A stretch of DNA of 64,000 nucleotides, taken from the NCBI RefSeq assembly GCF_011039175.1, contig NZ_JAAKEN010000016.1, positions 1 through 64,000 of the forward strand, written 5' to 3'. The DNA comes from Slackia sp. ZJ119. GTDB lineage: Bacteria > Actinomycetota > Coriobacteriia > Coriobacteriales > Eggerthellaceae. Below the pieces are notes generated by a model. The model worked only from the letters and a program-made list of their open reading frames with translations. It was not told the DNA's origin and made no database searches. How positions within the stretch are numbered: position 1 is the first letter of the stretch; the number at the start of each line of letters is the position of its first letter. A program made the translations under genes and the position numbers. Shown here in pieces: positions 1 through 6,843 of the stretch.

Positions 1-2817
1 GGCCTTGCCGGTGTAGACCAGGCCCTCGGCGCCGTCGAGCGCGACGCCGTCGGCCGACGCGCCGTCGAGCTGCAGCGGCTGGATCTCGAACTCGACCCTC
101 GCCTCGCCGGCGTATTCGCCCATGCCGGTTATGACGGCCGCGGCCGTGCCGGCGTCGACGTTGTTCTCATAGGAGACCGTGTAGTCTCGGCCTTCGACCA
201 GAGCCGCGCCAGGGGCCGTGCTGCCCTCGGCCGGCGCCTCGTTCACGACGACCGCGGGAGTATGGATGTCGCCGTCATAGAAGAACAGCGCGTCCTCGTC
301 GGCCAGGGCGGCCGCCGCGTCGGCGACGTCCTTCTCGCACACGTTGAAGGTGCCGGCAGCCCCGCCGGTGTAGTTGCCTTTGCCCTGAATTCCGAAGCCG
401 TACGTGACCGCACCGCCGGGAGTAAACCCATTCTGAGACACTCTGACGATCTTGTAGTCGACGCCCTGCACGAGCGTCTCGCCGTCCAGCTCCACGACGG
501 GGTTCGCCACGTCGGCAGCGGTCGGGAAGGCCGGGAAGTCGGCGGCGAGCCGGTTCTGGGCTTTCACGACGACATTTTCGAGCTTCTTGGGAGCGATGGT
601 GAAGTTCTGGACCTTCTCGCCCTCGTAGTTGCCCACGTAGGTGATGGCGGCGACGGCGCCGCCTTCGGTCGCGTTCGTGTTGTTGTCGTAGGCCACGTAG
701 CCGTCGATGCCAGCCTCGGCGCCGGCCTTGACGGCTTCGTTGTAGTCTTCCTCGGAAACGATGTTGAGAAGCTCCGTGGTATTTTCGTCAACGTTGACGT
801 TTGATTCTGTAACTTTGACCGTCACGGACGGCTCCGGCGTGACGGCATCGCCCGTGAACGTAGTGGAGAAGGTGCCGGTCGGGATCGTCTTGCCGTCCCA
901 CAGGTAGGAGGCGTTGTTGTCCGTGACGGAGAATTTCTCGATGGTCAGCGTGCGCTCCTGGACGGGACCGACCTTGTCGCCCTTGGGCGTGACCGTCACG
1001 CGGTAGGTGCCGACGTTGAACACCTTTCCGGAAGGCCTGAACCCGCCTTCTCCGTCGGGGACGTAGACCGACGCGTCGTAGTCCTCGTCCTCGTCTAAGG
1101 TCTGCCAGTTCTCGTCCTCGATGGAGGAGAGCAGCTTTTCGATATAATAGCCGTTCGGGTTGTAGACGACCGGGTCGAGCTGCGGGGCCTCGGGAAGCGC
1201 CTCGCCGAACTCGTAGTTGAGGGATGCCGTTTCGACGTACTCGCCCTTGTCGCCGGCGTAGCCCATCTGGATGACGCCCTCAGCGCCCTCGCTGGCGGCG
1301 AACGTCGTCACGCTGAAGGAGAACAGGGCCTCGATGTTCTCGCGGCCGGTGATCTTGGTGCCGCCCTCGAGCGTGACGGTCGCGCCGTCGAGGACCTGGT
1401 CGATGAGGTCCTGCTTGGTGACGCCCTCTTTGAGCTGGAGCTTCACTTCATCGGGATAGCGACCGTTCACCGTGACGGTGATGGGCTTGTCGTCGTCGTC
1501 CTTGTTACGCTTCACCTGAGTGGAGAGGTCAGCGTAGACGGTCAGCGACACCTGGCCGAGGACCTCGTCGCTGCCCTTCAGGTTCACGTTGCCGGTGTAG
1601 ACGCCTGGGTTGACCGGAGCGGCCTTTTCGCCCTGGTCGTCCACGAGCTTGGCGTCGCCGTCGTACCACGTCACTTCATAGGTGGACGCGTCGAGCGACT
1701 CGGGGTCTTCGCCCGGGGCCGCGTAGGAGAGGCCCACGGCGGCGTTCAGGTTGTCGAGCGTGAGCAGCTCTGAGCCGCTCTGGCCGTCTACAGCCATATA
1801 CTCGGCCTTGGCAGAGGCCGCGCCTGTTGCGGTCAGACCGGCGTCGGCAAGAGCACTACCAGTGTCGATGTAGTCAACGGCATAGGTGCCCTCGGTCGCG
1901 GCGCCGACGACAACGGTGCCGGTCCACTTCCCGCTTTCAGCGCTGAGCTCGTAGTTCGCCGCAGCAGCAGCCTTCAGCGTAGCCTCGACCGCGATGTCGG
2001 CGTTGGAGTTGACCTTGTTCGTGTTGCTGGCGGGAGTGTTGATCTCCTGCTCGCCCACCGTCATCTTGATGTCGAGGTCTGCCGAAGTGAGCGCGGGCGC
2101 GTCGCCGGTCTGCAGCGCGAACTGCTCGCAGAGCTCTTCGTACGTGGTCACGCCCAAGACGGCCTTGGAGGGAGCCGCAACGATCTTGGCCTCGGCCTTG
2201 GCGATGGCGAACGGAAGAACGTTGTCGACCTCGCCCGGGTCGGTGCCAAGTTTGTTGTTGAGGGCGGTGCTGGTGCCGGCGTTGCTGGTATTCACCGTGT
2301 CTTTGACCGTGTACGTCGCGGTGTAGCTGCCGGCGCCTTTCCGGTCGGCCGTGCCCGAACTCGCGACCTGGGCGTAAGCGACGGCGACGTCGTCGCCGGA
2401 GACCTTGTACCAGTCCTGGTTGTAGACCGGCCCAGTCGTCGCGCCATTTCCGTCCGTGTAATACGAATACTGGGCGTAGATCGCCGCTTCGGAGGCGTCC
2501 GGCTGCTGCGGGGTGTTGTTGTAGACGAAGGGAGCGTCGTAGGCCGGCTTGACGACCTCGACGGCGGTCCAGCCGGTGGCTTCAGGATTCGACGGCTTGT
2601 TGGCGTCTTTGTCGGGCAGCTCGGCGGTGCTCGAGTTGAGAGGGATGGCCTCTTCTGTGGTGTCGCCTTCAGCCGCATACGCGGGAGTCGCCTCCAGCGC
2701 AGCCTGGGACAGGGCGGCCGCCGGGGTCATGCCGAACGCGAGGGTGCCGGCAAGAATCAGGCTAAGAACCTTGCCCCCCCCCCGGTAGGTCGTTTTCGAA
2801 AGAGTGATCTTCGACAT
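1..2817 (-). CDS. Large secreted surface protein with repeated Ig-like domains (3' end outside window)
   Basis: The reading frame is open from the ATG at 2817 to the left edge, 939 codons without a stop, so the C-terminus and any cell-wall anchor are not seen. An AGAAAGG ribosome site lies at about 2824-2830. The N-terminus is a signal peptide: basic residues, a hydrophobic stretch (VLSLILAGTLAFG, residues 17-29) and a likely cleavage after AYA near residue 48. The rest is a Thr/Val/Asn/Asp-rich beta-type protein in which segments ending in motifs like GKGNYTGG (about residue 814), YVGNYEGE (about 730) and GMGEYAGE recur. These resemble bacterial Ig-like/MBG-type repeats of Gram-positive surface proteins. 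Codons 12-15 contain a run of ten G on the coding strand, which is in frame here. The function is presumably adhesion or wall surface; no ligand can be named. Confidence 0.8.
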   Translation of the reverse strand, partial: MSKITLSKTTYRGGGKVLSLILAGTLAFGMTPAAALSQAALEATPAYAAEGDTTEEAIPLNSSTAELPDKDANKPSNPEATGWTAVEVVKPAYDAPFVYNNTPQQPDASEAAIYAQYSYYTDGNGATTGPVYNQDWYKVSGDDVAVAYAQVASSGTADRKGAGSYTATYTVKDTVNTSNAGTSTALNNKLGTDPGEVDNVLPFAIAKAEAKIVAAPSKAVLGVTTYEELCEQFALQTGDAPALTSADLDIKMTVGEQEINTPASNTNKVNSNADIAVEATLKAAAAANYELSAESGKWTGTVVVGAATEGTYAVDYIDTGSALADAGLTATGAASAKAEYMAVDGQSGSELLTLDNLNAAVGLSYAAPGEDPESLDASTYEVTWYDGDAKLVDDQGEKAAPVNPGVYTGNVNLKGSDEVLGQVSLTVYADLSTQVKRNKDDDDKPITVTVNGRYPDEVKLQLKEGVTKQDLIDQVLDGATVTLEGGTKITGRENIEALFSFSVTTFAASEGAEGVIQMGYAGDKGEYVETASLNYEFGEALPEAPQLDPVVYNPNGYYIEKLLSSIEDENWQTLDEDEDYDASVYVPDGEGGFRPSGKVFNVGTYRVTVTPKGDKVGPVQERTLTIEKFSVTDNNASYLWDGKTIPTGTFSTTFTGDAVTPEPSVTVKVTESNVNVDENTTELLNIVSEEDYNEAVKAGAEAGIDGYVAYDNNTNATEGGAVAAITYVGNYEGEKVQNFTIAPKKLENVVVKAQNRLAADFPAFPTAADVANPVVELDGETLVQGVDYKIVRVSQNGFTPGGAVTYGFGIQGKGNYTGGAAGTFNVCEKDVADAAAALADEDALFFYDGDIHTPAVVVNEAPAEGSTAPGAALVEGRDYTVSYENNVDAGTAAAVITGMGEYAGEARVEFEIQPLQLDGASADGVALDGAEGLVYTGKA
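2774..2783 (-). repeat. Homopolymer of ten G (coding strand) within the signal-peptide region
   Basis: Ten consecutive C on the plus strand read as CGG GGG GGG GGC (Arg-Gly-Gly-Gly) in the surface-protein gene. Gain or loss of one base would shift the frame after about 12 codons. Confidence 0.9.
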
Positions 2818-3043
2818 ATCAGACCTTTCTTAGTAGGTTCATAGTGCAATACATCTGCCATAATCGCAGACGCAGCCAAGGCAGCACCCCATCTTTACGC
2901 TTTCTCCACAACCCGCTGCAGCCCCAACGACCCCACGGCAGGCGGTTCCGCCGGCGACCTTCCACGCTTTCTAGGGCTTTCGCCAGGTGACAGACGGGAC
3001 GAGGTTTCTGGCACGCTGTCACCTCCCGGCCTCTCCCTTGCAG
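2818..3043. other. Intergenic region without a gene
   Basis: This holds the 5' leader of the surface-protein gene and GC-rich DNA. The only structure seen is a 9-bp inverted repeat, AGGTGACAG at 2985-2993 and CTGTCACCT at 3016-3024. I see no convincing coding frame or strong promoter. Confidence 0.5.
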
Positions 3044-3197
3044 CAGGCGGTTTCGCCACGACGGCGCAGCCGAGGTCAAGCCAAAGGAGGCCTGAGACCT
3101 TGGCTCAGGCCGACGACGCGTCGAGGCGAAGCCGTCGCGGCGGAAGCGCCGTCCCACGAGCCAGCGGAGCCGTCGCGGCGGAAGCGCCGTCCCACGA
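3044..3197. repeat. GC-rich foldback element, family G copy 1
   Basis: Outer arms (about 3044-3072 and 3121-3155) are imperfectly self-complementary. The inner part contains the hairpin GGCCTGAG / CTCAGGCC around ACCTTGG. A 29-bp piece beginning GCCGTCGCGGCGGAAGCGCC is repeated twice in tandem (3131-3159 and 3169-3197). The core from about 3071 to 3127 is nearly identical to 58788-58845 (copy 3), and the right arm recurs at 6608-6636 (copy 2). Confidence 0.75.
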
Positions 3198-3238
3198 CTT
3201 CGGACGACGGCTAAAAACATTAGCATTTTCACCACACA

Positions 3239-3280
3239 TGACTCCCAACTTCCCCGCAGTGTGGGTGAAGTTGGGAGTCA
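3239..3280. promoter_or_regulatory. Perfect 13-bp inverted repeat upstream of the first ATPase gene
   Basis: Arms TGACTCCCAACTT (3239-3251) and AAGTTGGGAGTCA (3268-3280) flank a 16-nt loop. A near copy lies 75 bp downstream at 3314-3353. It sits upstream of the -10 box at 3306, so it could be a regulator-binding site or the end of a duplicated leader. Confidence 0.65.
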
Positions 3281-3302
3281 AGTAATTCAAAATACCAAGA
3301 CT

Positions 3303-3311
3303 TGCTATAAT
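3303..3311 (+). promoter_or_regulatory. Extended -10 promoter (TGCTATAAT) for the first ATPase gene
   Basis: TATAAT at 3306-3311 is preceded by TG at 3303-3304, the extended -10 form. No good -35 is seen. The start codon lies about 70 bp downstream, which leaves a leader containing the second inverted repeat. Confidence 0.6.
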
Positions 3312-3313
3312 TA

Positions 3314-3353
3314 GACTCCTAACTTTCCCGCAGTGTGGGTGAAGTTGGGAGTC
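3314..3353 (+). promoter_or_regulatory. Leader hairpin, second copy of the TGACTCCCAACTT dyad
   Basis: Arms GACTCCTAACTT (3314-3325) and AAGTTGGGAGTC (3342-3353) pair with one wobble position. It would be inside the transcript from the 3306 promoter, just before the ribosome site AAGGAAAG at 3366-3373. A degenerate relative of this leader is found at about 6690-6755. Confidence 0.6.
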
Positions 3354-3382
3354 AAACACAACGCCAAGGAAAGAAGCTCATC

Positions 3383-4699
3383 ATGATGGCCGTCCCCCGT
3401 CCTCGTTACCTTGAGAAGCTCGTCGCGAAGCAGCATAACGGACGCGTGAAAATCATTACGGGCATCCGCCGATGCGGCAAATCGTTCCTGCTCTCGACCC
3501 TCTATCGCAGGCACCTGCTGGAATCGGGCGTCCCCAACGACCACATCATCGAGGTGGCGCTCGATCAACGTAAACACGAGCACCTTCGCAATCCCGAGGC
3601 TCTGCACGCGCACGTCATGGACCAGGTGAAGCCGGGGCAGCCGTACTACGTCTTCATCGACGAAATACAGCTGTCGTACCGGGTCAAACGGCAGGAAGTC
3701 GACGAGAATCGCGTCGCGCCCGAAGATCGCGATCTTCTGTACACCACGTTTTACGACGTGCTCAACGACCTGGCGTCCCACGAAGGGTTGGACGTATATG
3801 TCACCGGCAGCAATTCCAAAATGCTTTCGTCCGACATCGTCACCACGTTTCGTGACCGCGGCAGCGAAATTCGGCTGTGGCCGCTGAGCTTTGCGGAATA
3901 CCTTAGCTGCGCGAACGCTGAAAAGACCGACGCCTGGGCCCGCTATCTCGTGTACGGAGGCATGCCGACCGCAGCCTTGGAGCCCGACGTGCAGGAACGG
4001 GAGGCATATCTGAAAAGCTTGTTTGACACAGTATATCGATCTGACATCATCGAGCGTTACGATATAGCGAACGCCTTCGTGCTTGACCAGCTGACGCGCG
4101 AGCTGGCGTCAGCCATAGGTTCGCTGACCAACCCGACAAAGCTGGCGAACACCTTGAACACCGTCGCTCACGCCGACACAACCGGCAAGACCGTCAAGCG
4201 CTACCTTGACGCTTTGACCGACGCGTTCGTCTTCCGCAAGGCCGAGCGCTTTGACGTGAAGGGCAAGCGCTACTTCGACTACCCCATGAAGTTTTACGCG
4301 ACCGACGTGGGACTTCGCAACGCGCTTTTGAACTTCCGCCAGGTGGAAGAGACGCATTTGATGGAAAACGTCATTTTCAACGAGCTGTGCATGAGAGGGT
4401 ATTCGGTCGACGTGGGCGCTGTCCGCATCTCGCAAACGGTAGATGGGAAGCGCCGTGACGCCTTGCACGAAATAGATTTTGTCGTGAACCGCGGCTCGCA
4501 AAAGGCTTATATTCAGTCGGCGTTCAGCATCGAAGCAGAAAGCAAGCGAGCTCAAGAAGTGACGCCGCTGTTGAAAAGCGGAGATTTTTTCCGAAAGTTC
4601 GTCGTAACGAACGGATCCCAACAGCCTTGGACCGATGACGCCGGAATCACGTACGTCGGCGTCATCCCCTTCCTGCTGGACGAAAGCATTCTGGCATAG
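3383..4699 (+). CDS. AAA_14/DUF4143-type ATPase (438 aa), first of three
   Basis: The N-terminal P-loop domain has Walker A GIRRCGKS (residues 27-34) and Walker B YYVFIDEIQ (about 88-96). The C-terminal DUF4143 part carries the restriction-nuclease-like HEIDFVVN segment, but the usual IEVKSG strand is replaced by YIQSAFSI, so nuclease activity is doubtful. The ATG at 3383 (or 3386) was chosen because AAGGAAAG at 3366-3373 precedes it; the upstream in-frame extension runs through the leader hairpin. Members of this family are common and variable in gut bacteria and their role is not settled (suggested links to DNA repair, defence or toxin-like functions). It is convergent with the second ATPase gene. 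Confidence 0.85.
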   Translation: MMAVPRPRYLEKLVAKQHNGRVKIITGIRRCGKSFLLSTLYRRHLLESGVPNDHIIEVALDQRKHEHLRNPEALHAHVMDQVKPGQPYYVFIDEIQLSYRVKRQEVDENRVAPEDRDLLYTTFYDVLNDLASHEGLDVYVTGSNSKMLSSDIVTTFRDRGSEIRLWPLSFAEYLSCANAEKTDAWARYLVYGGMPTAALEPDVQEREAYLKSLFDTVYRSDIIERYDIANAFVLDQLTRELASAIGSLTNPTKLANTLNTVAHADTTGKTVKRYLDALTDAFVFRKAERFDVKGKRYFDYPMKFYATDVGLRNALLNFRQVEETHLMENVIFNELCMRGYSVDVGAVRISQTVDGKRRDALHEIDFVVNRGSQKAYIQSAFSIEAESKRAQEVTPLLKSGDFFRKFVVTNGSQQPWTDDAGITYVGVIPFLLDESILA

Positions 4700-4716
4700 G
4701 CGCTCAACCGCTTTGC

Positions 4717-4740
4717 CTGCTGAGCAAATTTGCTCAGCAG
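4717..4740. promoter_or_regulatory. 24-bp perfect palindrome centred on GAGCAAATTTGCTC
   Basis: The dyad is perfect over 4717-4740 with no central spacer. It lies between the convergent 3' ends of the first two ATPase genes. A closely related dyad occurs at 6809-6832 in front of the third ATPase gene, with a half copy at 6792-6804. There is no T-run, so a protein-binding site or decayed regulatory region is more likely than a terminator. Confidence 0.6.
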
Positions 4741-4839
4741 CATAAGATCCGCAGTCACCTTCCTGCAGATTGTTCTCCAAATATTCCGGAAGGTACTCCC
4801 GCAGGTGCTTCCGCCCCGCAACAGGCGCCCTTTCTTCCC

Positions 4840-6213
4840 CTACCATTCAGGCGGCAAGACCTTAACGCCGGACAGGTCGCCACCCTTCGCCTCTTCGGCA
4901 ATGCAGGGCAGCATGTACAGGGGCACGTAGCTTACCTCTCCCCCTTCGCGCTGCTCAACCGACACGTTCGCCTCCGACAGCACGTACGCCCGCGAGATCC
5001 CATATTCTTCCGACCTCAAAAGGTTGTTCAAAGCGACGTGCCGCTTGTAGTCCTTTCCCGACTTCACCTCTATCGGCAGCGCCGCGTGCCCGTCGGCCTC
5101 AACGATGAAGTCGACCTCGCCCTTGCGGCTGTTGCGGTAATAGTGAAGCGGCACGCCGGCGGAAGCAAGCTCTTGGGCCACAACGTTTTCGTACACGCCG
5201 CCGAAGTTGACCGACCTCGCGCCAGCCAGCGCGTCAAGGGCGACCGTGCTGCGATACTGGGACAAAAGCATCCCCGTGTCCGAGAGGTACAGCTTGAAAC
5301 GCCCCTGCTCTTCGGTGCGCTCGAGCATGGGCCGAGGGTCGGTCACGCTCTTCGCCATGAGCGCCGCCCGAGCGCCGACGAGCCACGCGAAATCGTTCGC
5401 GTATCGGTCGAACTTCGCTTCGCTTTTCAACGACTTCAGGAGAAAGCGCTTGTTTTCCTTCGCAAGCTGGGCCGGCAACGCGTCGTATATGGCCTTCACC
5501 TGCAGAACCCGGTCTCCCGCGTGCTTGGCCATGTCCTCCCGATAAAGCGCGACCAAATCTTCCTGAACCTGCCGAACGGCGCCGAGGTCGCCTTTCGCGT
5601 CAACGTATTTCTGCACCGCCTCGGGCATGCCCCCAATCACGAGATAGAGCCGAAACAGGCGAATCATGCGCTCATGAACAGCGTTGTGAACTGGTGTTTT
5701 TGCTTTGAAACATTCTTTGATGTCGGCCAGAACCGCCGCCGGGACGCCCTGCGCCTTGCAGAATTCCCAGAACGTGAGCGGATACATCGTCTCGATGCGC
5801 ATATATCCCACCGGAAGGGATTTCACGTGCGCAAGCTCCACGCCGAGCATGGAGCCGGACATCGCGACATCGAAGCGCCCGTCCTGCACGAGATACTTCG
5901 AGAACGTGACGACGTTTGGGGCCTCTTGGACCTCGTCAAGAAAAACAAGCGTGCTGCCCGGCACGACCTGCTTTCCCGAAATCAGCGACAACGCCTCTAT
6001 GACCTGCTGCGCCGTCGTCGCCGAAGACAGCACCTCGGCCGCGCGGTCGTCGGAGAGGAAGTCCACCTTGATGTAGTCGGCATACTCTCGCTGCGCAAAC
6101 TGCTCCAGAAGAAACGTCTTGCCGATCTGGCGGGCGCCGTCGACCAGAAGCGCCTTGCCCCTGTCGTTGCTCTTCCAGTCAAGCAGCATGTCGTAAGCGT
6201 CGCGATAAAGCAT
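4840..6213 (-). CDS. AAA_14/DUF4143-type ATPase (457 aa), second of three
   Basis: Walker A GARQIGKT is at residues 26-33 and Walker B is TLVFLDEVQEAP. The C-terminal DUF4143 region has the full restriction-nuclease-like pattern EVDFIVE...LPIEVKSGKD. The protein differs clearly from the other two ATPases and belongs to the subgroup with MLYRDAYDMLLDWK-type N-termini. The ATG at 6213 has AGAAAGG eight bases upstream. A strong promoter with iterated direct repeats lies just upstream (6236-6316). Function beyond ATP binding is unknown. Confidence 0.87.
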   Translation of the reverse strand: MLYRDAYDMLLDWKSNDRGKALLVDGARQIGKTFLLEQFAQREYADYIKVDFLSDDRAAEVLSSATTAQQVIEALSLISGKQVVPGSTLVFLDEVQEAPNVVTFSKYLVQDGRFDVAMSGSMLGVELAHVKSLPVGYMRIETMYPLTFWEFCKAQGVPAAVLADIKECFKAKTPVHNAVHERMIRLFRLYLVIGGMPEAVQKYVDAKGDLGAVRQVQEDLVALYREDMAKHAGDRVLQVKAIYDALPAQLAKENKRFLLKSLKSEAKFDRYANDFAWLVGARAALMAKSVTDPRPMLERTEEQGRFKLYLSDTGMLLSQYRSTVALDALAGARSVNFGGVYENVVAQELASAGVPLHYYRNSRKGEVDFIVEADGHAALPIEVKSGKDYKRHVALNNLLRSEEYGISRAYVLSEANVSVEQREGGEVSYVPLYMLPCIAEEAKGGDLSGVKVLPPEW

Positions 6214-6235
6214 GTACCAGGCCTTTCTACGAAGG

Positions 6236-6316
6236 TGCCGCTAACTCAACTAAGATTATACGCCATGATGCCGCTAACTCAACCGTAAAAGCAGCCTGCA
6301 GTGCCGCTGAATCAAC
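6236..6316 (-). promoter_or_regulatory. Promoter with three 15-bp iterons at 33-bp spacing
   Basis: TGCCGCTAACTCAAC occurs at 6236-6250 and 6269-6283, and as TGCCGCTGAATCAAC at 6302-6316, each exactly 33 bp apart. On the minus strand TATAAT (6260-6255) is the -10, and TTGAGT (6282-6277), which is part of the middle iteron, is a -35 at 16-bp spacing. One iteron lies just downstream of the -10 and one upstream of the -35. The layout suggests a regulator bound to the same DNA face. Confidence 0.7.
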
Positions 6317-6390
6317 CTGGACTGGCCGTCTGGGAGGGCGGCACGAAGCCGTCGCGGCGGTTCCAAGGGCGTTGGTCAAGCGACCCTGCG

Positions 6391-6636
6391 GCAGGCGGTT
6401 TCGCCGCGACGGCGCAGCCGCGTCTGGAAGCCGGACCCCCGGAATCGGCAGGGGGAGGGTCCACGCGCACTACCTCGCTTCGCTCAGGTCGCCGCAGCGA
6501 CTGAAAATGTCCGGTGGACATTTTCACCAAGCGAGGACTGTTTGAGCATGGGCCCTCCCCCTGCCTATTCCGGGGCCTTCGGGCCCCCGACGACGCGTCA
6601 AAGCGGAGCCGTCGCGGCGGAAGCGCCGTCCCACGA
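6391..6636. repeat. GC-rich foldback element, family G copy 2
   Basis: The outer arms are GCAGGCGGTTTCGCCGCGAC (6391-6410) and the 29-bp right arm 6608-6636 shared with copy 1. Inner arms around GGCAGGGGGAGGGTCC (about 6448-6463) pair with GGGCCCTCCCCCTGCC (about 6550-6566). At the centre is a perfect 11-bp hairpin, TGAAAATGTCC / GGACATTTTCA (6502-6526). The element is longer than copies 1 and 3 because of this central part. Confidence 0.65.
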
Positions 6637-6689
6637 CTTCGCGACGACGATTTCCGCAAACCCCAAAGCCAACAAAACATTAGTATTCC

Positions 6690-6755
6690 GGTCATATTTG
6701 ACTTCCACCCCCGTGTGAGTGAAGCTGAGAGTCAAACACAACCCCAAGGAAAGAA
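6690..6755 (+). repeat. Diverged copy of the first ATPase leader
   Basis: The stretch from AACATTAGTATT to AACCCCAAGGAAAGAA matches 3217-3374 in order: the TGACTTCC / GAGAGTCA dyad remnant, GTCAAACACAAC and AAGGAAAG. Here the ribosome site is no longer followed by a start codon, and a different ATPase gene begins 90 bp further on. Confidence 0.55.
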
Positions 6756-6791
6756 CCTTTCCGAGACGAAACGCTCCTTTTCTTCCCCTAC

Positions 6792-6832
6792 TGAGCAAAT
6801 TTGCGCTACTATTGAGCAAAATTGCTCAATAG
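6792..6832 (+). promoter_or_regulatory. Palindromic operator-like site before the third ATPase gene
   Basis: Arms CTATTGAGCAA (6809-6819) and TTGCTCAATAG (6822-6832) form a perfect 11-bp dyad around AA. A half site TGAGCAAATTTGCG precedes it at 6792-6805, and a TACTAT -10-like box at 6807-6812 overlaps. The dyad ends just before the ribosome site AGAAAGG (6831-6837). The core is shared with the palindrome at 4717-4740. Confidence 0.65.
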
Positions 6833-6843
6833 AAAGGGCACCT

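Noticed and set aside
3335-3382. Upstream start for the first ATPase gene
   Set aside because: The extra codons run through the leader hairpin, and a good ribosome site lies before the ATG at 3383.
4717-4740. Intrinsic terminator between the convergent ATPase genes
   Set aside because: The palindrome has no loop spacer and no T-run, and its core recurs as an operator-like site before another gene.
5038-6288. Plus-strand frame of 416 codons opposite the second ATPase
   Set aside because: The minus-strand frame carries the Walker motifs, ribosome site and promoter; the plus frame is a shadow.
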